A DNA stretch of 64,000 bases from Actinocorallia populi (GTDB lineage Bacteria > Actinomycetota > Actinomycetes > Streptosporangiales > Streptosporangiaceae): contig NZ_PVZV01000002.1 in assembly GCF_002995495.1 (NCBI RefSeq), positions 558,001 to 622,000 on the forward strand, written 5' to 3'. A program made the translations under genes and the position numbers. The notes beneath the pieces were generated by a model. It did no database searches. It saw only the letters and a list, made by a program, of their open reading frames with translations, and was not told where the DNA came from. Of this stretch, positions 17,732-26,852 are shown piece after piece (position 1 is the first letter of the stretch; every line of letters begins with the position of its first letter).

Positions 17732-18529
17732 ATGGCCATCGCCCCTCCCCGCGTGCTGACCGTCGCCGGCTCCGACTCCGGCGGCGGCGCCGGCATCCAG
17801 GCGGACCTCAAGACCATGCTCGCCCTGGGCGTGCACGGCATGAGCGTCGTCTGCGCGGTGACCGCGCAGAACTCGCTGGGCGTGCAGGGCTACTGGGAGC
17901 TGCCGCCCGAGGCGGTCGAGGCGCAGCTGGACTCGGTGCTGTCCGACATCGGGACGCAGGCCGTCAAGACGGGCATGCTCGCCTCCGGCGCGCTGGTGGA
18001 GGTCGTCGCGGCACGGCTCGCGCGGTACCCGGCGCCGCTGGTCGTCGACCCGGTGGGCGTCAGCAAGCACGGCGACCGCCTGCTGGCCGAGGAGGCCGTC
18101 GACGCGGTGCGGCACGCCCTGCTGCCCGTCGCGACGGTCGTCACGCCGAACCTGTGGGAGGTCGAGCTCCTCACCGGGGTGAAGGTGGAGTCCGAGCGGG
18201 ACCAGCGGCGCGCCGCCGAGGCGGTCAAGGAGTTCGGGCCCGAGTGGGTGCTGGTCAAGGGCGGGCACCTGTCCGGCAGCCCGGTGGACCTGCTCTACGA
18301 CGGTGACGAGGTCCACACCTACACGGCGCCGCGCCACGACAACCGGCACACCCACGGCACGGGCTGCACGCTGGCCTCGGCGATCGCCTCGCGGCTGGCG
18401 CTGGGCGACACCGTCCCCGAGGCGGTGGCCGCGGCCAAGGACTACGTCACCGGGGCGCTGGCCGCCGGTTTCCCGCTGGGCTCGGGGATCGGCCCGGTCG
18501 ACCACGGCTGGCGGACGCGGGGCCGTTGA
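17732..18529 (+). CDS. thiD: Hydroxymethylpyrimidine/phosphomethylpyrimidine kinase
   Basis: 265-aa ribokinase-fold enzyme performing two successive phosphorylations of the thiamine pyrimidine precursor. Motifs: [16 protein letters not shown] at the N-terminus, VDPVGVSK, and the anion-hole/catalytic [17 protein letters not shown] 17732 has no Shine-Dalgarno. TATGGT (17720-17725) lies 6 nt before it, indicating a leaderless transcript. With thiL nearby it supplies thiamine pyrophosphate. Confidence 0.96.
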   Translation: MAIAPPRVLTVAGSDSGGGAGIQADLKTMLALGVHGMSVVCAVTAQNSLGVQGYWELPPEAVEAQLDSVLSDIGTQAVKTGMLASGALVEVVAARLARYPAPLVVDPVGVSKHGDRLLAEEAVDAVRHALLPVATVVTPNLWEVELLTGVKVESERDQRRAAEAVKEFGPEWVLVKGGHLSGSPVDLLYDGDEVHTYTAPRHDNRHTHGTGCTLASAIASRLALGDTVPEAVAAAKDYVTGALAAGFPLGSGIGPVDHGWRTRGR

Positions 18530-18540
18530 CCGTTCCGCTC

Positions 18541-18660
18541 TTTTTCGGGTTTCCTCGGTTGTGTTGAAATTCCTGGCGAAAAATCCGCTGAATTTTTCAA
18601 ACTGAGATCTCAGGACCGCACCCATTCCCCCGATTCTCGGCGTCCTTCTCATTGACATGC
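18541..18660. promoter_or_regulatory. AT-rich patch with palindromes upstream of small gene
   Basis: This intergenic stretch is clearly lower in GC than its neighbours. It holds an inverted repeat GAAAAAT-ccgctga-ATTTTTC (18578-18598) and a perfect 12-bp palindrome CTGAGATCTCAG (18602-18613). Together they could be the thiD terminator and an operator for the gene at 18692. A TTGACA occurs near 18653 but no matching -10 is seen. Confidence 0.4.
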
Positions 18661-18691
18661 AGTAAGAAGGCGTGTGGGAGGGGGGTGGGCG

Positions 18692-19072
18692 ATGGCGCAG
18701 GTGGCCCTGATCGAGGTGTCCGAGCCGGACGCCGATCCGTTCCGCAGGGACGAGCTGGCCCGGAGGCTGCGCCGGGAGCTGTGGGAGCGGGGCGTCGCGG
18801 CGGACTTCGTGTCCCTGCTGCCCCCGCCGGGCGGTCCGGGAGAGGCCATGGCCAGCGGCGCGCTGGCCGTCCCGCTGTGCTCCGGCTCCGCCGCCGCGGC
18901 CCTGGCCGAGGGGGTGTGCCGCTGGCTGGCGGCCGGCGAGGGGCGGGCGGTGCGGGTGCGGGCGGGCACCGGGAGCGTCGAACTCACCCGGGGCGCGGGC
19001 GAGTGCCGGCGGAGCCTCCTGGAGTGGCTGCTGCGGCACGGTTGCGGCGCGGAGCCGGAGGGCGCCGGCTGA
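18692..19072 (+). CDS. Small protein resembling EACC1 (effector-associated constant component)
   Basis: 126 aa. ATG 18692 with a GGAGGGGGG tract upstream. It has an N-terminal beta strand (VALIEVSEP), a helical arginine-rich stretch, a small-residue hydrophobic helix (SGSAAAALAEGVCRWLAA) and a closing strand/helix pair (RAVRVRAGTGSVEL). This order resembles EACC1, a small component described with actinobacterial NTPase/protease conflict systems. No effector, caspase-like or NTPase gene is adjacent, so here it is an orphan. The assignment rests on pattern memory only. Confidence 0.5.
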   Translation: MAQVALIEVSEPDADPFRRDELARRLRRELWERGVAADFVSLLPPPGGPGEAMASGALAVPLCSGSAAAALAEGVCRWLAAGEGRAVRVRAGTGSVELTRGAGECRRSLLEWLLRHGCGAEPEGAG

Positions 19073-19141
19073 GGGACGACGAAGACCCGGCACGCCATGA
19101 CGGCGACCGGGTCTTGCGAAGCACCTCGGAGGGTGGGGGTC

Positions 19142-19339
19142 CTAGCGGGCCAGGGGGCGCTGGATCTTGCCGGCCTTCAGGCAGGACGTGCAGACGTTCA
19201 CGCGCTTGGTCGTGCCGCTGATGACCGCGCGGACGCGCTGGATGTTGGGGTTCCAGCGGCGCGGGGTGCGACGGTGCGAGTGGGACACGCTCATACCGAA
19301 GCCGGGGCCCTTGCCGCACACTTCGCAGTTGGCAGCCAC
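19142..19339 (-). CDS. rpmB: 50S ribosomal protein L28 (zinc-binding form)
   Basis: 65-aa ribosomal protein starting GTG 19339 (VAANCEVCGKGPGFG) with GGAG 5-6 nt upstream. It keeps two CxxC pairs, CEVC and CTSC, typical of the zinc-binding C+ form, of which some actinomycetes carry a zinc-free paralogue under Zur control. Divergent from the DAK-domain gene. Confidence 0.96.
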   Translation of the reverse strand: MAANCEVCGKGPGFGMSVSHSHRRTPRRWNPNIQRVRAVISGTTKRVNVCTSCLKAGKIQRPLAR

Positions 19340-19566
19340 GGTAACTCCAAACAGTCGAGAACTCGGACGGCCCGGAGCACACGGCGGTGCTGGGGCGGTC
19401 ACACGGAAAGACATGAAAAGGTCCCCACGCAGGGGACGCCCCCCAAGGTTAGCCGACCCGCGCCCGGGAGGCGAATCGGCGCCAGAGCAGATCCGGAGAA
19501 GACGTGCGGGTGGTGACGAACAAGTCGCCGACGGGCGGAATACGCTCTGAAGCCTAGGAGGTGCTG

Positions 19567-21141
19567 GTGCTCGACATTCTGGACGCGTCGGCGGTCCGGC
19601 GCTGGGTGGAGCTGTCCGCCGAGGCGCTGGGGCGGACCAGGCGGGAGATCGACGCGCTGAACGTCTTCCCCGTGCCCGACGCGGACACCGGCACCAACCT
19701 GCACCTGACCGTCCTGGCGGCGGCCGAGGGCGTGGCCGGGCTGCCGCCGGACGCCCCGCTGCCGCAGGTGTGGCGGGCGCTGAGCCGGGGCGCGCTGATG
19801 GGCGCGCGGGGCAACTCCGGAGTGATCGTCAGCCAGATCCTGCGCAGCCTCGCGGAGATCCTGGGCGCCGGGAGCAGGAGCGACGGGCTCCTGCTGGAGG
19901 AGGCGCTGGCGTACGCGACGGAACTGGCCAGGGCCGCGGTGGCCCATCCGGTGGAGGGCACCATGCTCACCGTCCTGCGGGCGGCCTCGGAGGCGGCGGG
20001 CGGTGCGACGGTGGCGGAGGTGGCGCGGTCGGCGGCGCGCGGGGCGCGCAGGGCGCTGCGCGAGACCACGGGCCAGCTGGACGTGCTGGCCGAGCGGGGC
20101 GTGGTGGACGCGGGCGGGGCGGGCCTGTGCGTGCTGCTGGACGCGCTCGCCGCGGTGGTGACCGAGGAGTTCCCCGAGCGCTACGAGATCCCCGCCCGCG
20201 ACGAGAGCAAGAACGCCGTCATCGTGCGCCCGCAGGAGAAGGACTACGGGTACGAGGTCATCTACCTGCTGGAGACCGAGGACGAGCGGATCCCCGAGCT
20301 GCGCGCCGCCCTCGACGGGCTCGGCGACTCGCTGGTGGTGGTCGGCGGCGACGGGTTGTGGAACGTGCACGTCCACGTGGACGACGCGGGCGCGGCGATC
20401 GAGGCGGGCCTGGCGGCGGGCCGCGCCTACCGCATCAGGGTGACCCACCTGGGCACGGCCCCGGCGCCGCGGCCCCCGCACACCGGCCGCGGCGTGGTGG
20501 CCGTGACCGCGGCGGACGGGCTGGCCGCCCTGTTCGAGGAGGCGGGCGCGTCGGTGGTGCGGCGCCCGCCGGGCGGCCTGCCGCAGCTGGCGGTCCTGGT
20601 GGAGGCGATCCTGCTGGCCGGCGACGAGGTGGCGGTGCTGCCCAACGAGCCGGAGGTGCTGGGCCTGGCCGAGGCCGCGGCGACGCGGGCCCGCGACAGC
20701 GGCGTCAAGATCGCGGTGATCCCGACGCGGGCCTCGGTGCAGGGGCTGGCCGCGCTGGCCGTGCACGATCCGCTGCGCCACTTCGACGAGGACGTCATCG
20801 CGATGGCGGGCACCGCCCGCGCCACCCGGTTCGGCGCGCTCCAGATCGCCGCGGAGGAGGCGATGACCAGCGTGGGCATCTGCCAGCCCGGCGACGTGCT
20901 GGGCCTGCTGGAGGGCGACGTGGTGATGATCGGCTCGGAGCCCGGCGGGGTCGCCAGGGAGCTGCTGGGCCGCATGCTGTCGGGCGGCGGGGAGCTGGTG
21001 ACGGTGGTCACCGGGGCGGGGGAGCCGCCGGGGCTCGTGGCCGAGGTGGCCGAGGAGCTGCGGGTCCGGCGGCCCGACGTGGAGCTGACCGTCTACGACG
21101 GGGGCCAGGTGCTCTACCCGGTGCTGTTCGGCGTGGAGTAG
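19567..21141 (+). CDS. DAK-domain protein, FakA-like fatty acid kinase
   Basis: 524 aa. N-terminal Dak2/DhaL nucleotide-binding domain with the metal-binding NVFPVPDADTGTN motif and GARGNSGVI, followed by the C-terminal DegV-like/DAK1_2 region. Proteins of this type phosphorylate fatty acids bound to FakB partners. GTG 19567 is chosen because AGGAGG (19556-19561) overlaps the earlier GTG. It sits between rpmB and recG, as in many Gram-positive genomes. Its substrate carrier is not in this window. Confidence 0.9.
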   Translation: MLDILDASAVRRWVELSAEALGRTRREIDALNVFPVPDADTGTNLHLTVLAAAEGVAGLPPDAPLPQVWRALSRGALMGARGNSGVIVSQILRSLAEILGAGSRSDGLLLEEALAYATELARAAVAHPVEGTMLTVLRAASEAAGGATVAEVARSAARGARRALRETTGQLDVLAERGVVDAGGAGLCVLLDALAAVVTEEFPERYEIPARDESKNAVIVRPQEKDYGYEVIYLLETEDERIPELRAALDGLGDSLVVVGGDGLWNVHVHVDDAGAAIEAGLAAGRAYRIRVTHLGTAPAPRPPHTGRGVVAVTAADGLAALFEEAGASVVRRPPGGLPQLAVLVEAILLAGDEVAVLPNEPEVLGLAEAAATRARDSGVKIAVIPTRASVQGLAALAVHDPLRHFDEDVIAMAGTARATRFGALQIAAEEAMTSVGICQPGDVLGLLEGDVVMIGSEPGGVARELLGRMLSGGGELVTVVTGAGEPPGLVAEVAEELRVRRPDVELTVYDGGQVLYPVLFGVE

Positions 21142-21245
21142 GCGGGAAAGGGGAGACCCCGCCCGCGGTGAGCCTCAGGGGGAGGAGGAAGGCTCATCGC
21201 GGGCGGGGTCCCGGGACGGCCGGGCGGGGACCCGGCCGGGAGGGT

Positions 21246-21518
21246 TCAGTTCAGGGAGGGCGCGTGCACGCCCAGGACCCGGCAGATGCCCGCGACGGCG
21301 GTGTCGAGGTTGCTGGCGGCGGCGAGCAGGTCGCCCCAGGACCACCAGAGGGCCTGGTCCTTCAGGAAGACGCTCTCGGTGGATCCGGGGACACCGGGGT
21401 TGCTGACGTAGAGCGCCCGCGGACGGCCGATGGGCTGGTCGATCCGGACGCGCAGACCGCGGTCGGTCAGCCGGTCGGCGAGCTCGCGCAGGCAGTCGGT
21501 AGAGGTCAGAGTGACCAT
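21246..21518 (-). CDS. Small hypothetical protein
   Basis: 90 aa starting MVTLTSTDCLREL at ATG 21518, with GGAG spaced 7 nt. A longer frame to 21536 lacks support. No signal peptide or known domain; the sequence mixes amphipathic helix (LRELADRLTDRGL) and beta/trp-rich segments (ALWWSWGDLL). Small proteins of this kind occur near helix-turn-helix or DUF397 genes in actinomycetes, but none is adjacent here. Divergent from recG; a long inverted repeat lies in its upstream region. Confidence 0.65.
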   Translation of the reverse strand: MVTLTSTDCLRELADRLTDRGLRVRIDQPIGRPRALYVSNPGVPGSTESVFLKDQALWWSWGDLLAAASNLDTAVAGICRVLGVHAPSLN

Positions 21519-21550
21519 GGAAGATCTCCACTTCATTGTGGGGGGTTTCC

Positions 21551-21599
21551 GGGCACTTACTTAAGGATTGCCCGGTTTTACCGAAATAAGCAAGTGCCC
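21551..21599. promoter_or_regulatory. Inverted repeat in the recG upstream region
   Basis: GGGCACTTaCTT (21551-21562) and AAGcAAGTGCCC (21588-21599) match at 11 of 12 positions across a 25-nt AT-rich centre. It lies 33 bp upstream of the divergent small gene and about 150 bp before recG. Operator or hairpin; the binding factor is unknown. Confidence 0.45.
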
Positions 21600-21747
21600 C
21601 GAGTGATCTTTACCATTGTGCCGGGGCACATGGTGTTGCGATGGGCGTATCGCACCACCGGTTCGCCCCGCCGGACGTGGGCTGCCTCACCGCCGCGCCG
21701 CCCGCTCCCGCCCGGCCGCGGACCGGATGTCGGCGGGATCGGCTGTA

Positions 21748-23940
21748 ATGGGGCGCGTGGTGAATCTCAGCGGCGCACTGGCCGGGGTGATCGGAGACAA
21801 GACCGCCAAGATCCTGGCGGCCAAGTGGGAGATGCGCACCGTGGGCGACCTCCTGCGCCACTATCCCCGCCGGTACATCCGGCACGGCGAGCTGACCGAC
21901 CTCGCCTCGCTCGCCGACGGCGAGGACGTGACGATCGTGGGCCGGGTGGTGCGGCGCGAGCTGCGCAGGCTCCAGCGCAAGCCCTACCAGGTGTTCGAGG
22001 TCACGGTGCAGGACGCCACCGGCAACACGCTCCAGCTGAGCTTCTTCGGCACCGGCGTCCACCGTGCCGACAAGGAGCTCCAGCAGGGCACCCTGGCGAT
22101 GATCGCGGGCCGGGTCGGCAGCTACCGGGGCAGGGTCCAGCTCAACCACCCCGACTTCGAGGTCCTGCCGGGACAGGCCTCCACCGAGACGGTCGAGGAG
22201 TACGCCAGCCGGCCGATCCCGCTCTACCCGGCGACCAAGGAGCTCGCCTCCTGGAAGATCAAGAGGGCGGTCGACCAGGCGCTGGGCCCCGGCGGCCTGG
22301 AGGTGCCCGACCCGATGCCGCCCGAGCTGCTGGCCCGCCACCGCCTGATCTCGCTGACCGACGCGCTGGAGCGGATCCACCGCCCCCGCGACGACGAGGA
22401 GCTGGCCGCCGCCCGGCGCCGGCTGAAGTGGGACGAGGCCTTCTACGTCCAGCTCGCCCTGGCGCGGCGGCGGCACGCGGCGTCCGCGCTGCCCGCCGCG
22501 CCGCGGCCCGTGCGGCCCGGGGGGCTGCTGGCGGCGTTCGACGCGGCGCTGCCCTTCACCCTCACCGACGGCCAGCTCGCCGTGGGCGAGGAGATCTCCG
22601 CCGACCTCGCCCTCGCCCACCCGATGCACCGGCTGCTCCAGGGCGACGTGGGCGCGGGCAAGACGATCGTGGCGCTGCGGGCGATGCTGCAGGTCGTCGA
22701 CGGCGGCGGGCAGGCCGCGCTGCTCGCCCCCACCGAGGTGCTGGCCCAGCAGCACTACCGCTCGATCACCGCGATGCTGGGGCCGCTGGCCGAGGCGGGC
22801 CGGCTCGGGGGGGCAGAGCACGCCACCCGGGTGGCGCTGCTCACCGGCTCCCAGGGCGCCAAGGTCAAGCGGGCCGCGCTGCTGGAGGCCGCCTCCGGCG
22901 AGGCCGGGATCATCGTGGGCACGCACGCGCTGATCCAGGAGCACGTGCAGTTCGCCGACCTCGGCCTGGTCGTGGTCGACGAGCAGCACCGCTTCGGCGT
23001 CGAGCAGCGCGACGCGCTGCGCGAGAAGGTCGCGGGGGGCCGCCCGCACGTGCTCGTCATGACCGCCACGCCCATCCCGCGCACGGTCGCCATGACGGTC
23101 TTCGGCGACCTGGAGACCTCGGTGCTGCGCCAGCTGCCCGCCGGACGGGCCCCGATCGCCACCCACGTCGTGCCGCCGGAGAAGCCGGCCTTCCTGAAGC
23201 GGGCCTGGGAGAAGATCCGGGAGGAGGCCGATCAGGGGCGGCAGGCCTACATCGTGTGCTCCCGCATCGGCGAGGGCGACTCCGCGGCGGGGGAGGAGGG
23301 CTCCCCGCAGCCGCAGGAGGGCGCCCGCCCGCCGCTGGCCGTCCTGGACCTCCTGCCGATGCTGGAGGGGGAGCTGCTGGCGGGCCTGCGCGTCGGCGTC
23401 CTGCACGGGCGGCTGCACCCCGACGACAAGGACGCGGTGATGCGCCGGTTCGCCGCGGGGGAGCTGGACGTCCTGCTGGCCACCACGGTGATCGAGGTGG
23501 GCGTGGACGTGCCCAACGCCACCGTGATGATGATCATGGACGCGGACAGGTTCGGCGTCTCCCAGCTGCACCAGCTGCGCGGCCGGGTCGGCCGGGGGAG
23601 CCTGCCGGGCCTGTGCCTGCTGGTCACCGACGCCCCGCCGGAGAGCGCCTCGCGCGTCCGGCTGGAGGCGGTGGCCGCCACCACGGACGGCTTCGAGCTC
23701 TCCCGCCTCGACCTGGAGCAGCGCCGCGAGGGCGACGTGCTGGGCGCCGCGCAGTCCGGCCGCGGCTCCAGCCTCCGCCTGCTCACCCTGCTGTACGACG
23801 AGAAGCTCATCGCCCGCGCCCGCGAGGAGGCCGCCGCGCTGACCGCCGCCGACCCGGACCTGTCGGCCCACCCCGCGCTCGCCGAGGGCCTGGCCGAGCT
23901 CCTGGACGAGGACCGCGCCGAGTACCTGGAGAAGGCGTGA
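21748..23940 (+). CDS. recG: ATP-dependent DNA helicase RecG
   Basis: 730-aa superfamily 2 helicase that remodels stalled replication forks and Holliday junctions. N-terminal wedge (OB) domain, then Walker A GDVGAGKT, DEQH box in VVVDEQHRFG, motif III TATPIPRT and C-terminal helicase motifs VGVDVPNA and QLRGRVGRG. ATG 21748 is taken as start, though GTG 21757 or 21760 is possible because no Shine-Dalgarno is seen. rsmD follows 10 bp downstream, so they form one operon. Confidence 0.96.
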   Translation: MGRVVNLSGALAGVIGDKTAKILAAKWEMRTVGDLLRHYPRRYIRHGELTDLASLADGEDVTIVGRVVRRELRRLQRKPYQVFEVTVQDATGNTLQLSFFGTGVHRADKELQQGTLAMIAGRVGSYRGRVQLNHPDFEVLPGQASTETVEEYASRPIPLYPATKELASWKIKRAVDQALGPGGLEVPDPMPPELLARHRLISLTDALERIHRPRDDEELAAARRRLKWDEAFYVQLALARRRHAASALPAAPRPVRPGGLLAAFDAALPFTLTDGQLAVGEEISADLALAHPMHRLLQGDVGAGKTIVALRAMLQVVDGGGQAALLAPTEVLAQQHYRSITAMLGPLAEAGRLGGAEHATRVALLTGSQGAKVKRAALLEAASGEAGIIVGTHALIQEHVQFADLGLVVVDEQHRFGVEQRDALREKVAGGRPHVLVMTATPIPRTVAMTVFGDLETSVLRQLPAGRAPIATHVVPPEKPAFLKRAWEKIREEADQGRQAYIVCSRIGEGDSAAGEEGSPQPQEGARPPLAVLDLLPMLEGELLAGLRVGVLHGRLHPDDKDAVMRRFAAGELDVLLATTVIEVGVDVPNATVMMIMDADRFGVSQLHQLRGRVGRGSLPGLCLLVTDAPPESASRVRLEAVAATTDGFELSRLDLEQRREGDVLGAAQSGRGSSLRLLTLLYDEKLIARAREEAAALTAADPDLSAHPALAEGLAELLDEDRAEYLEKA

Positions 23941-23950
23941 GAATGGAGGC

Positions 23951-24511
23951 ATGACACGGGTGATCGCCGGGGTGGCGAAGGGCAGGAGGCTGGCGACGCC
24001 GGAGGGGCGCGACACCAGGCCGACCGCCGACCGGGCCCGCGAGGGCCTGTTCTCCAGCGTGGGCTCGCTGCTGGGCTCCCTGGAGGGCGCGCGGGTCGCC
24101 GACTTCTACGCCGGCTCCGGCGCGGTGGGCCTGGAGGCGCTGTCGCGCGGCGCGGAGCACGCCCTGCTGGTGGAGTCGGCACCCAAGGCCGCCCGGGCGA
24201 TCAGGGAGAACATCGCGGCGCTGGGGCTGCCGGGCGCCGAACTGGTCGTCGACCGGGCCGAGCGGGTGACGGCGGAGCGCCCCGCGGAGCCCTACGACCT
24301 CGTCTTCGCCGACCCGCCCTACACGGTGCCGGACGAGACGGTCACCGCGCTGCTGGAGGCGCTGCGGGACAACGGGTGGCTGGCGGGGGACGCGCTGGTC
24401 GCGGTGGAACGGGCGAGCCGGGGAAGGACCCTGGTGTGGCCCGAGGGGTACACCGCCGAGCGGGACCGCAGGTACGGCGACGCGGTCTTCTACTACGGGT
24501 CATACCTGTGA
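23951..24511 (+). CDS. rsmD: 16S rRNA (guanine966-N2)-methyltransferase
   Basis: 186-aa RsmD enzyme methylating G966 of 16S rRNA. SAM-binding motif DFYAGSGAVGLEALSRGA and catalytic ADPPY tetrad are present; the N-terminus MTRVIAGVAKGRRL is the conserved RNA-binding start. GGAGG precedes the ATG closely. Located between recG and coaD as in most actinobacteria. Confidence 0.96.
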   Translation: MTRVIAGVAKGRRLATPEGRDTRPTADRAREGLFSSVGSLLGSLEGARVADFYAGSGAVGLEALSRGAEHALLVESAPKAARAIRENIAALGLPGAELVVDRAERVTAERPAEPYDLVFADPPYTVPDETVTALLEALRDNGWLAGDALVAVERASRGRTLVWPEGYTAERDRRYGDAVFYYGSYL

Positions 24512-24586
24512 CGGCGAGGGCGCCGTCCGGCGGATGAACCCGATTTGGTACGGTCTCGCCGTTCAAGCCGGAAGGGAATGATCGTC

Positions 24587-25066
24587 GTGCGCCGTGTCGT
24601 CTGTCCGGGCTCCTTCGACCCGGTGACCAATGGCCATCTGGACATCATCAGCAGGGCCTCGCGTCTCTACGACGAGGTGGTGGTGATGGTGTCCATCAAC
24701 CTGGCCAAGAAGAGCCTGTTCACGGTGGAGGAGCGGCTCGACCTGATCCGCGAGGTCACCAGGGACTACGGCAACGTGAAGGTGGACGCCTTCCGCGGCC
24801 TCACCGTCGACTACTGCAGGCAGCACGACATCCCCGCGATCGTGCGGGGGCTGCGGGCGGTCACCGACTACGACTACGAGCTGCAGATCGCCCAGATGAA
24901 CCACCGCATGTCGGAGGTGGAGACCCTCTTCATGGCGACCAACCCGCTGTACGCCTTCCTCTCCTCGAGCCTGATCAAGGAGGTCGTGCAGTGGGGCGGC
25001 GACGTGACCGGCCTGGTGCCCCAGCTGGTGCACGACCGGCTGATCGAACGGCTCAAGGACGCCTGA
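24587..25066 (+). CDS. coaD: Phosphopantetheine adenylyltransferase
   Basis: 159-aa nucleotidyltransferase for the fourth step of CoA synthesis. It has the SFDPVTNGH signature at the N-terminus, RGLRAVTDYDYE, and the SSSLIKEV motif. The start is placed at GTG 24587 (VRRVVCPGSFDP), 10 nt after GGAAGGG; ATG 24578 is the alternative. TACGGT about 22 nt upstream of that ATG may be the -10. Confidence 0.96.
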   Translation: MRRVVCPGSFDPVTNGHLDIISRASRLYDEVVVMVSINLAKKSLFTVEERLDLIREVTRDYGNVKVDAFRGLTVDYCRQHDIPAIVRGLRAVTDYDYELQIAQMNHRMSEVETLFMATNPLYAFLSSSLIKEVVQWGGDVTGLVPQLVHDRLIERLKDA

Positions 25067-25092
25067 TCGTCTCGGCCGCGACGGCGGGCGAG

Positions 25093-25121
25093 TTGGGATA
25101 GCACCCGGGCTTCGGTATCCT
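25093..25121 (+). promoter_or_regulatory. Promoter of the DUF177-rpmF operon
   Basis: -35 TTGGGA (25093-25098), exactly 17 bp, -10 TATCCT (25116-25121). A housekeeping-type promoter for the following ribosome-related genes. Confidence 0.6.
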
Positions 25122-25156
25122 TGGTGGTCGGCCATGCCTGACGTGGCGATCCAACC

Positions 25157-25735
25157 GTGCACGAAGGGGGAACCCTGTCCAGTCTTGATCCCAAGGCCCC
25201 GCTCGTCGTCGATGTCAGAGCGCTGGGCCGCCGTCCGGGATCGATGAAGGAGCAGCGGATCACCGCCCCGGCACCGGAGGGTCTCGGCGTCGAGATGGTC
25301 GGCGTTCCCAAGGACGCCGAACTCGAGCTGGATCTGCGGCTCGAATCGGTGATGGAGGGCGTGCTCGTCTCGGGCACGGCGCTCTTGCCCATCACGGGTG
25401 AGTGCGCGCGCTGCCTGGACGAGATCTCCTTCACGATGGAGATCGAGTTCCAGGAACTGTTCGTCTACGACGACACCCGCTCAGCGGCGGAGGCCGACGA
25501 AGACGAACGCCGTCTGGAAGGGGATCTCTTCGATCTCGAGCCGGTGCTCAGGGACGCGGTGGTGCTCGCACTGCCTCTGTCCCCCCTGTGCCAGGACGAT
25601 TGTCCCGGCCTCTGCGCGGAGTGCGGTGAACGGCTGGCCGATGTCGGTCCCGATCACTCACACGACGTCGCCGACCCCCGGTGGGCGGCATTGCAGGGCC
25701 TTGTCGAACCACGAGAAGAAAGCCAGGAGGGCTGA
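25157..25735 (+). CDS. DUF177 (YceD) protein
   Basis: 192-aa conserved protein of the YceD/DUF177 family, always next to rpmF and linked to 23S rRNA or ribosome assembly. It has Cys pairs GECARC and a C-terminal zinc-like set CQDDC/CAEC. The first ordinary start, GTG 25157, has no Shine-Dalgarno. An AGGGGG tract lies within this reading frame, a few nt before an in-frame CTG at 25175, whose product LSSLDPKAP matches the usual family start. Start therefore uncertain. rpmF follows after 3 bp. Confidence 0.9.
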   Translation: MHEGGTLSSLDPKAPLVVDVRALGRRPGSMKEQRITAPAPEGLGVEMVGVPKDAELELDLRLESVMEGVLVSGTALLPITGECARCLDEISFTMEIEFQELFVYDDTRSAAEADEDERRLEGDLFDLEPVLRDAVVLALPLSPLCQDDCPGLCAECGERLADVGPDHSHDVADPRWAALQGLVEPREESQEG

Positions 25736-25738
25736 CAA

Positions 25739-25918
25739 GTGGCCGTCCCGAAGCGGAAGAAGTCCCGCAGCAACACCCGGCACCGCCGGTCCCAGTGGAA
25801 GGCGCCGCGCATCGCGCTGGTCGAGTGCCCGCAGTGCCGCGACCAGAAGCTGCCGCACGTGGCGTGCGGCACCTGCGGCACCTACAACAAGCGCCAGGTC
25901 GTCGAGACGACGGCCTGA
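25739..25918 (+). CDS. rpmF: 50S ribosomal protein L32
   Basis: 59-aa ribosomal protein, start GTG 25739 with AGGAGG 9 nt upstream. Basic N-terminus MAVPKRKKSRSNTRH and zinc ribbon CPQC/CGTC identify L32 of the zinc-binding form. It is immediately downstream of the DUF177 gene and followed by a long hairpin. Operon partner assignment is conserved across bacteria. Confidence 0.97.
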   Translation: MAVPKRKKSRSNTRHRRSQWKAPRIALVECPQCRDQKLPHVACGTCGTYNKRQVVETTA

Positions 25919-25935
25919 CAGCCTGAAATGTGAGT

Positions 25936-25976
25936 CCGGGGGTCGGTTCCGTGCATGACACGGGGCCGTCCCCCGG
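25936..25976. terminator. Long hairpin after rpmF
   Basis: CCGGGGG-t-CGG-TT-CCGTG (25936-25953), loop catga, then the paired arm (25959-25976). Counting two G-U pairs the stem is 18 steps with a single U-U mismatch. No T tract follows. Confidence 0.65.
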
Positions 25977-26123
25977 TCTCATCGAGGGCGGGAGCACCCG
26001 AGGCCGTGGTGCACGCCGGAACCACGTGGCGAGCAGGCCCCGCGCGAGCGGGCCGCCGCCCCCGGCGCGCACCTCGTCTTCCGGTACCGGCGCCCTCCTC
26101 CGCCATCACCCGAGGAGCGAGGC

Positions 26124-26852
26124 ATGACCGTCCCCACTTCCGAACTCGAGGCCCGCATCGGGCTGACGCTCGACCCGCAGCTGCTGGAGCGGGCGCTGAC
26201 CCACCGCTCGTTCGCCTACGAGAACGGCGGGCTGCCCACCAACGAGCGCCTGGAGTTCCTCGGCGACTCGGTGCTCGGCCTGGTCGTCACCGACACCCTG
26301 TACCGCAACCACCCAGACCTGCCCGAGGGCCAGCTGGCCAAGCTGCGCGCGGCGGTCGTCAACATGAAGGCGCTGGCCGGCGTCGCCCGCTCGCTGCTGG
26401 ACCTGGGCGCCCACATCCGCCTCGGCCGGGGCGAGGAGGGCACCGGGGGCCGGGAGAAGGCCTCCATCCTGGCCGACACGCTGGAGGCGGTGATCGGCGC
26501 GGTCTACCTGGACAAGGGCCTCGAGGAGGCCTCGGCGCTGGTGCACCGGCTCTTCGACGACCTGATCGAGCACTCCTCCAGCCTCGGCGCGGGACTGGAC
26601 TGGAAGACCTCCCTGCAGGAGCTCACCGCCGACGAGGGCCTGGGCGTGCCGGAGTACCTGGTGACCGAGAGCGGCCCCGACCACCAGAAGAACTTCCGCG
26701 CCTGCGTGCGGGTCGGCGGCCGCACCTACGGCGAGGGCAGGGGCCGCAGCAAGAAGGAGGCCGAGCAGAAGGCGGCCGAGGCGGCCTGGACGGAGATCCG
26801 CGCGGGCCTCGGTGACCGTGCCGGAGGGCGCGGCGAGACCGCGGATGCCTGA
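26124..26852 (+). CDS. rnc: Ribonuclease III
   Basis: 242-aa double-strand-specific endoribonuclease for rRNA processing and RNA decay. Catalytic signature [18 protein letters not shown] and second acidic site [16 protein letters not shown], then a C-terminal dsRNA-binding domain (from about residue 155). ATG 26124 with GGAG 6 nt upstream. Its end overlaps the mutM start by 8 nt. Confidence 0.97.
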   Translation: MTVPTSELEARIGLTLDPQLLERALTHRSFAYENGGLPTNERLEFLGDSVLGLVVTDTLYRNHPDLPEGQLAKLRAAVVNMKALAGVARSLLDLGAHIRLGRGEEGTGGREKASILADTLEAVIGAVYLDKGLEEASALVHRLFDDLIEHSSSLGAGLDWKTSLQELTADEGLGVPEYLVTESGPDHQKNFRACVRVGGRTYGEGRGRSKKEAEQKAAEAAWTEIRAGLGDRAGGRGETADA

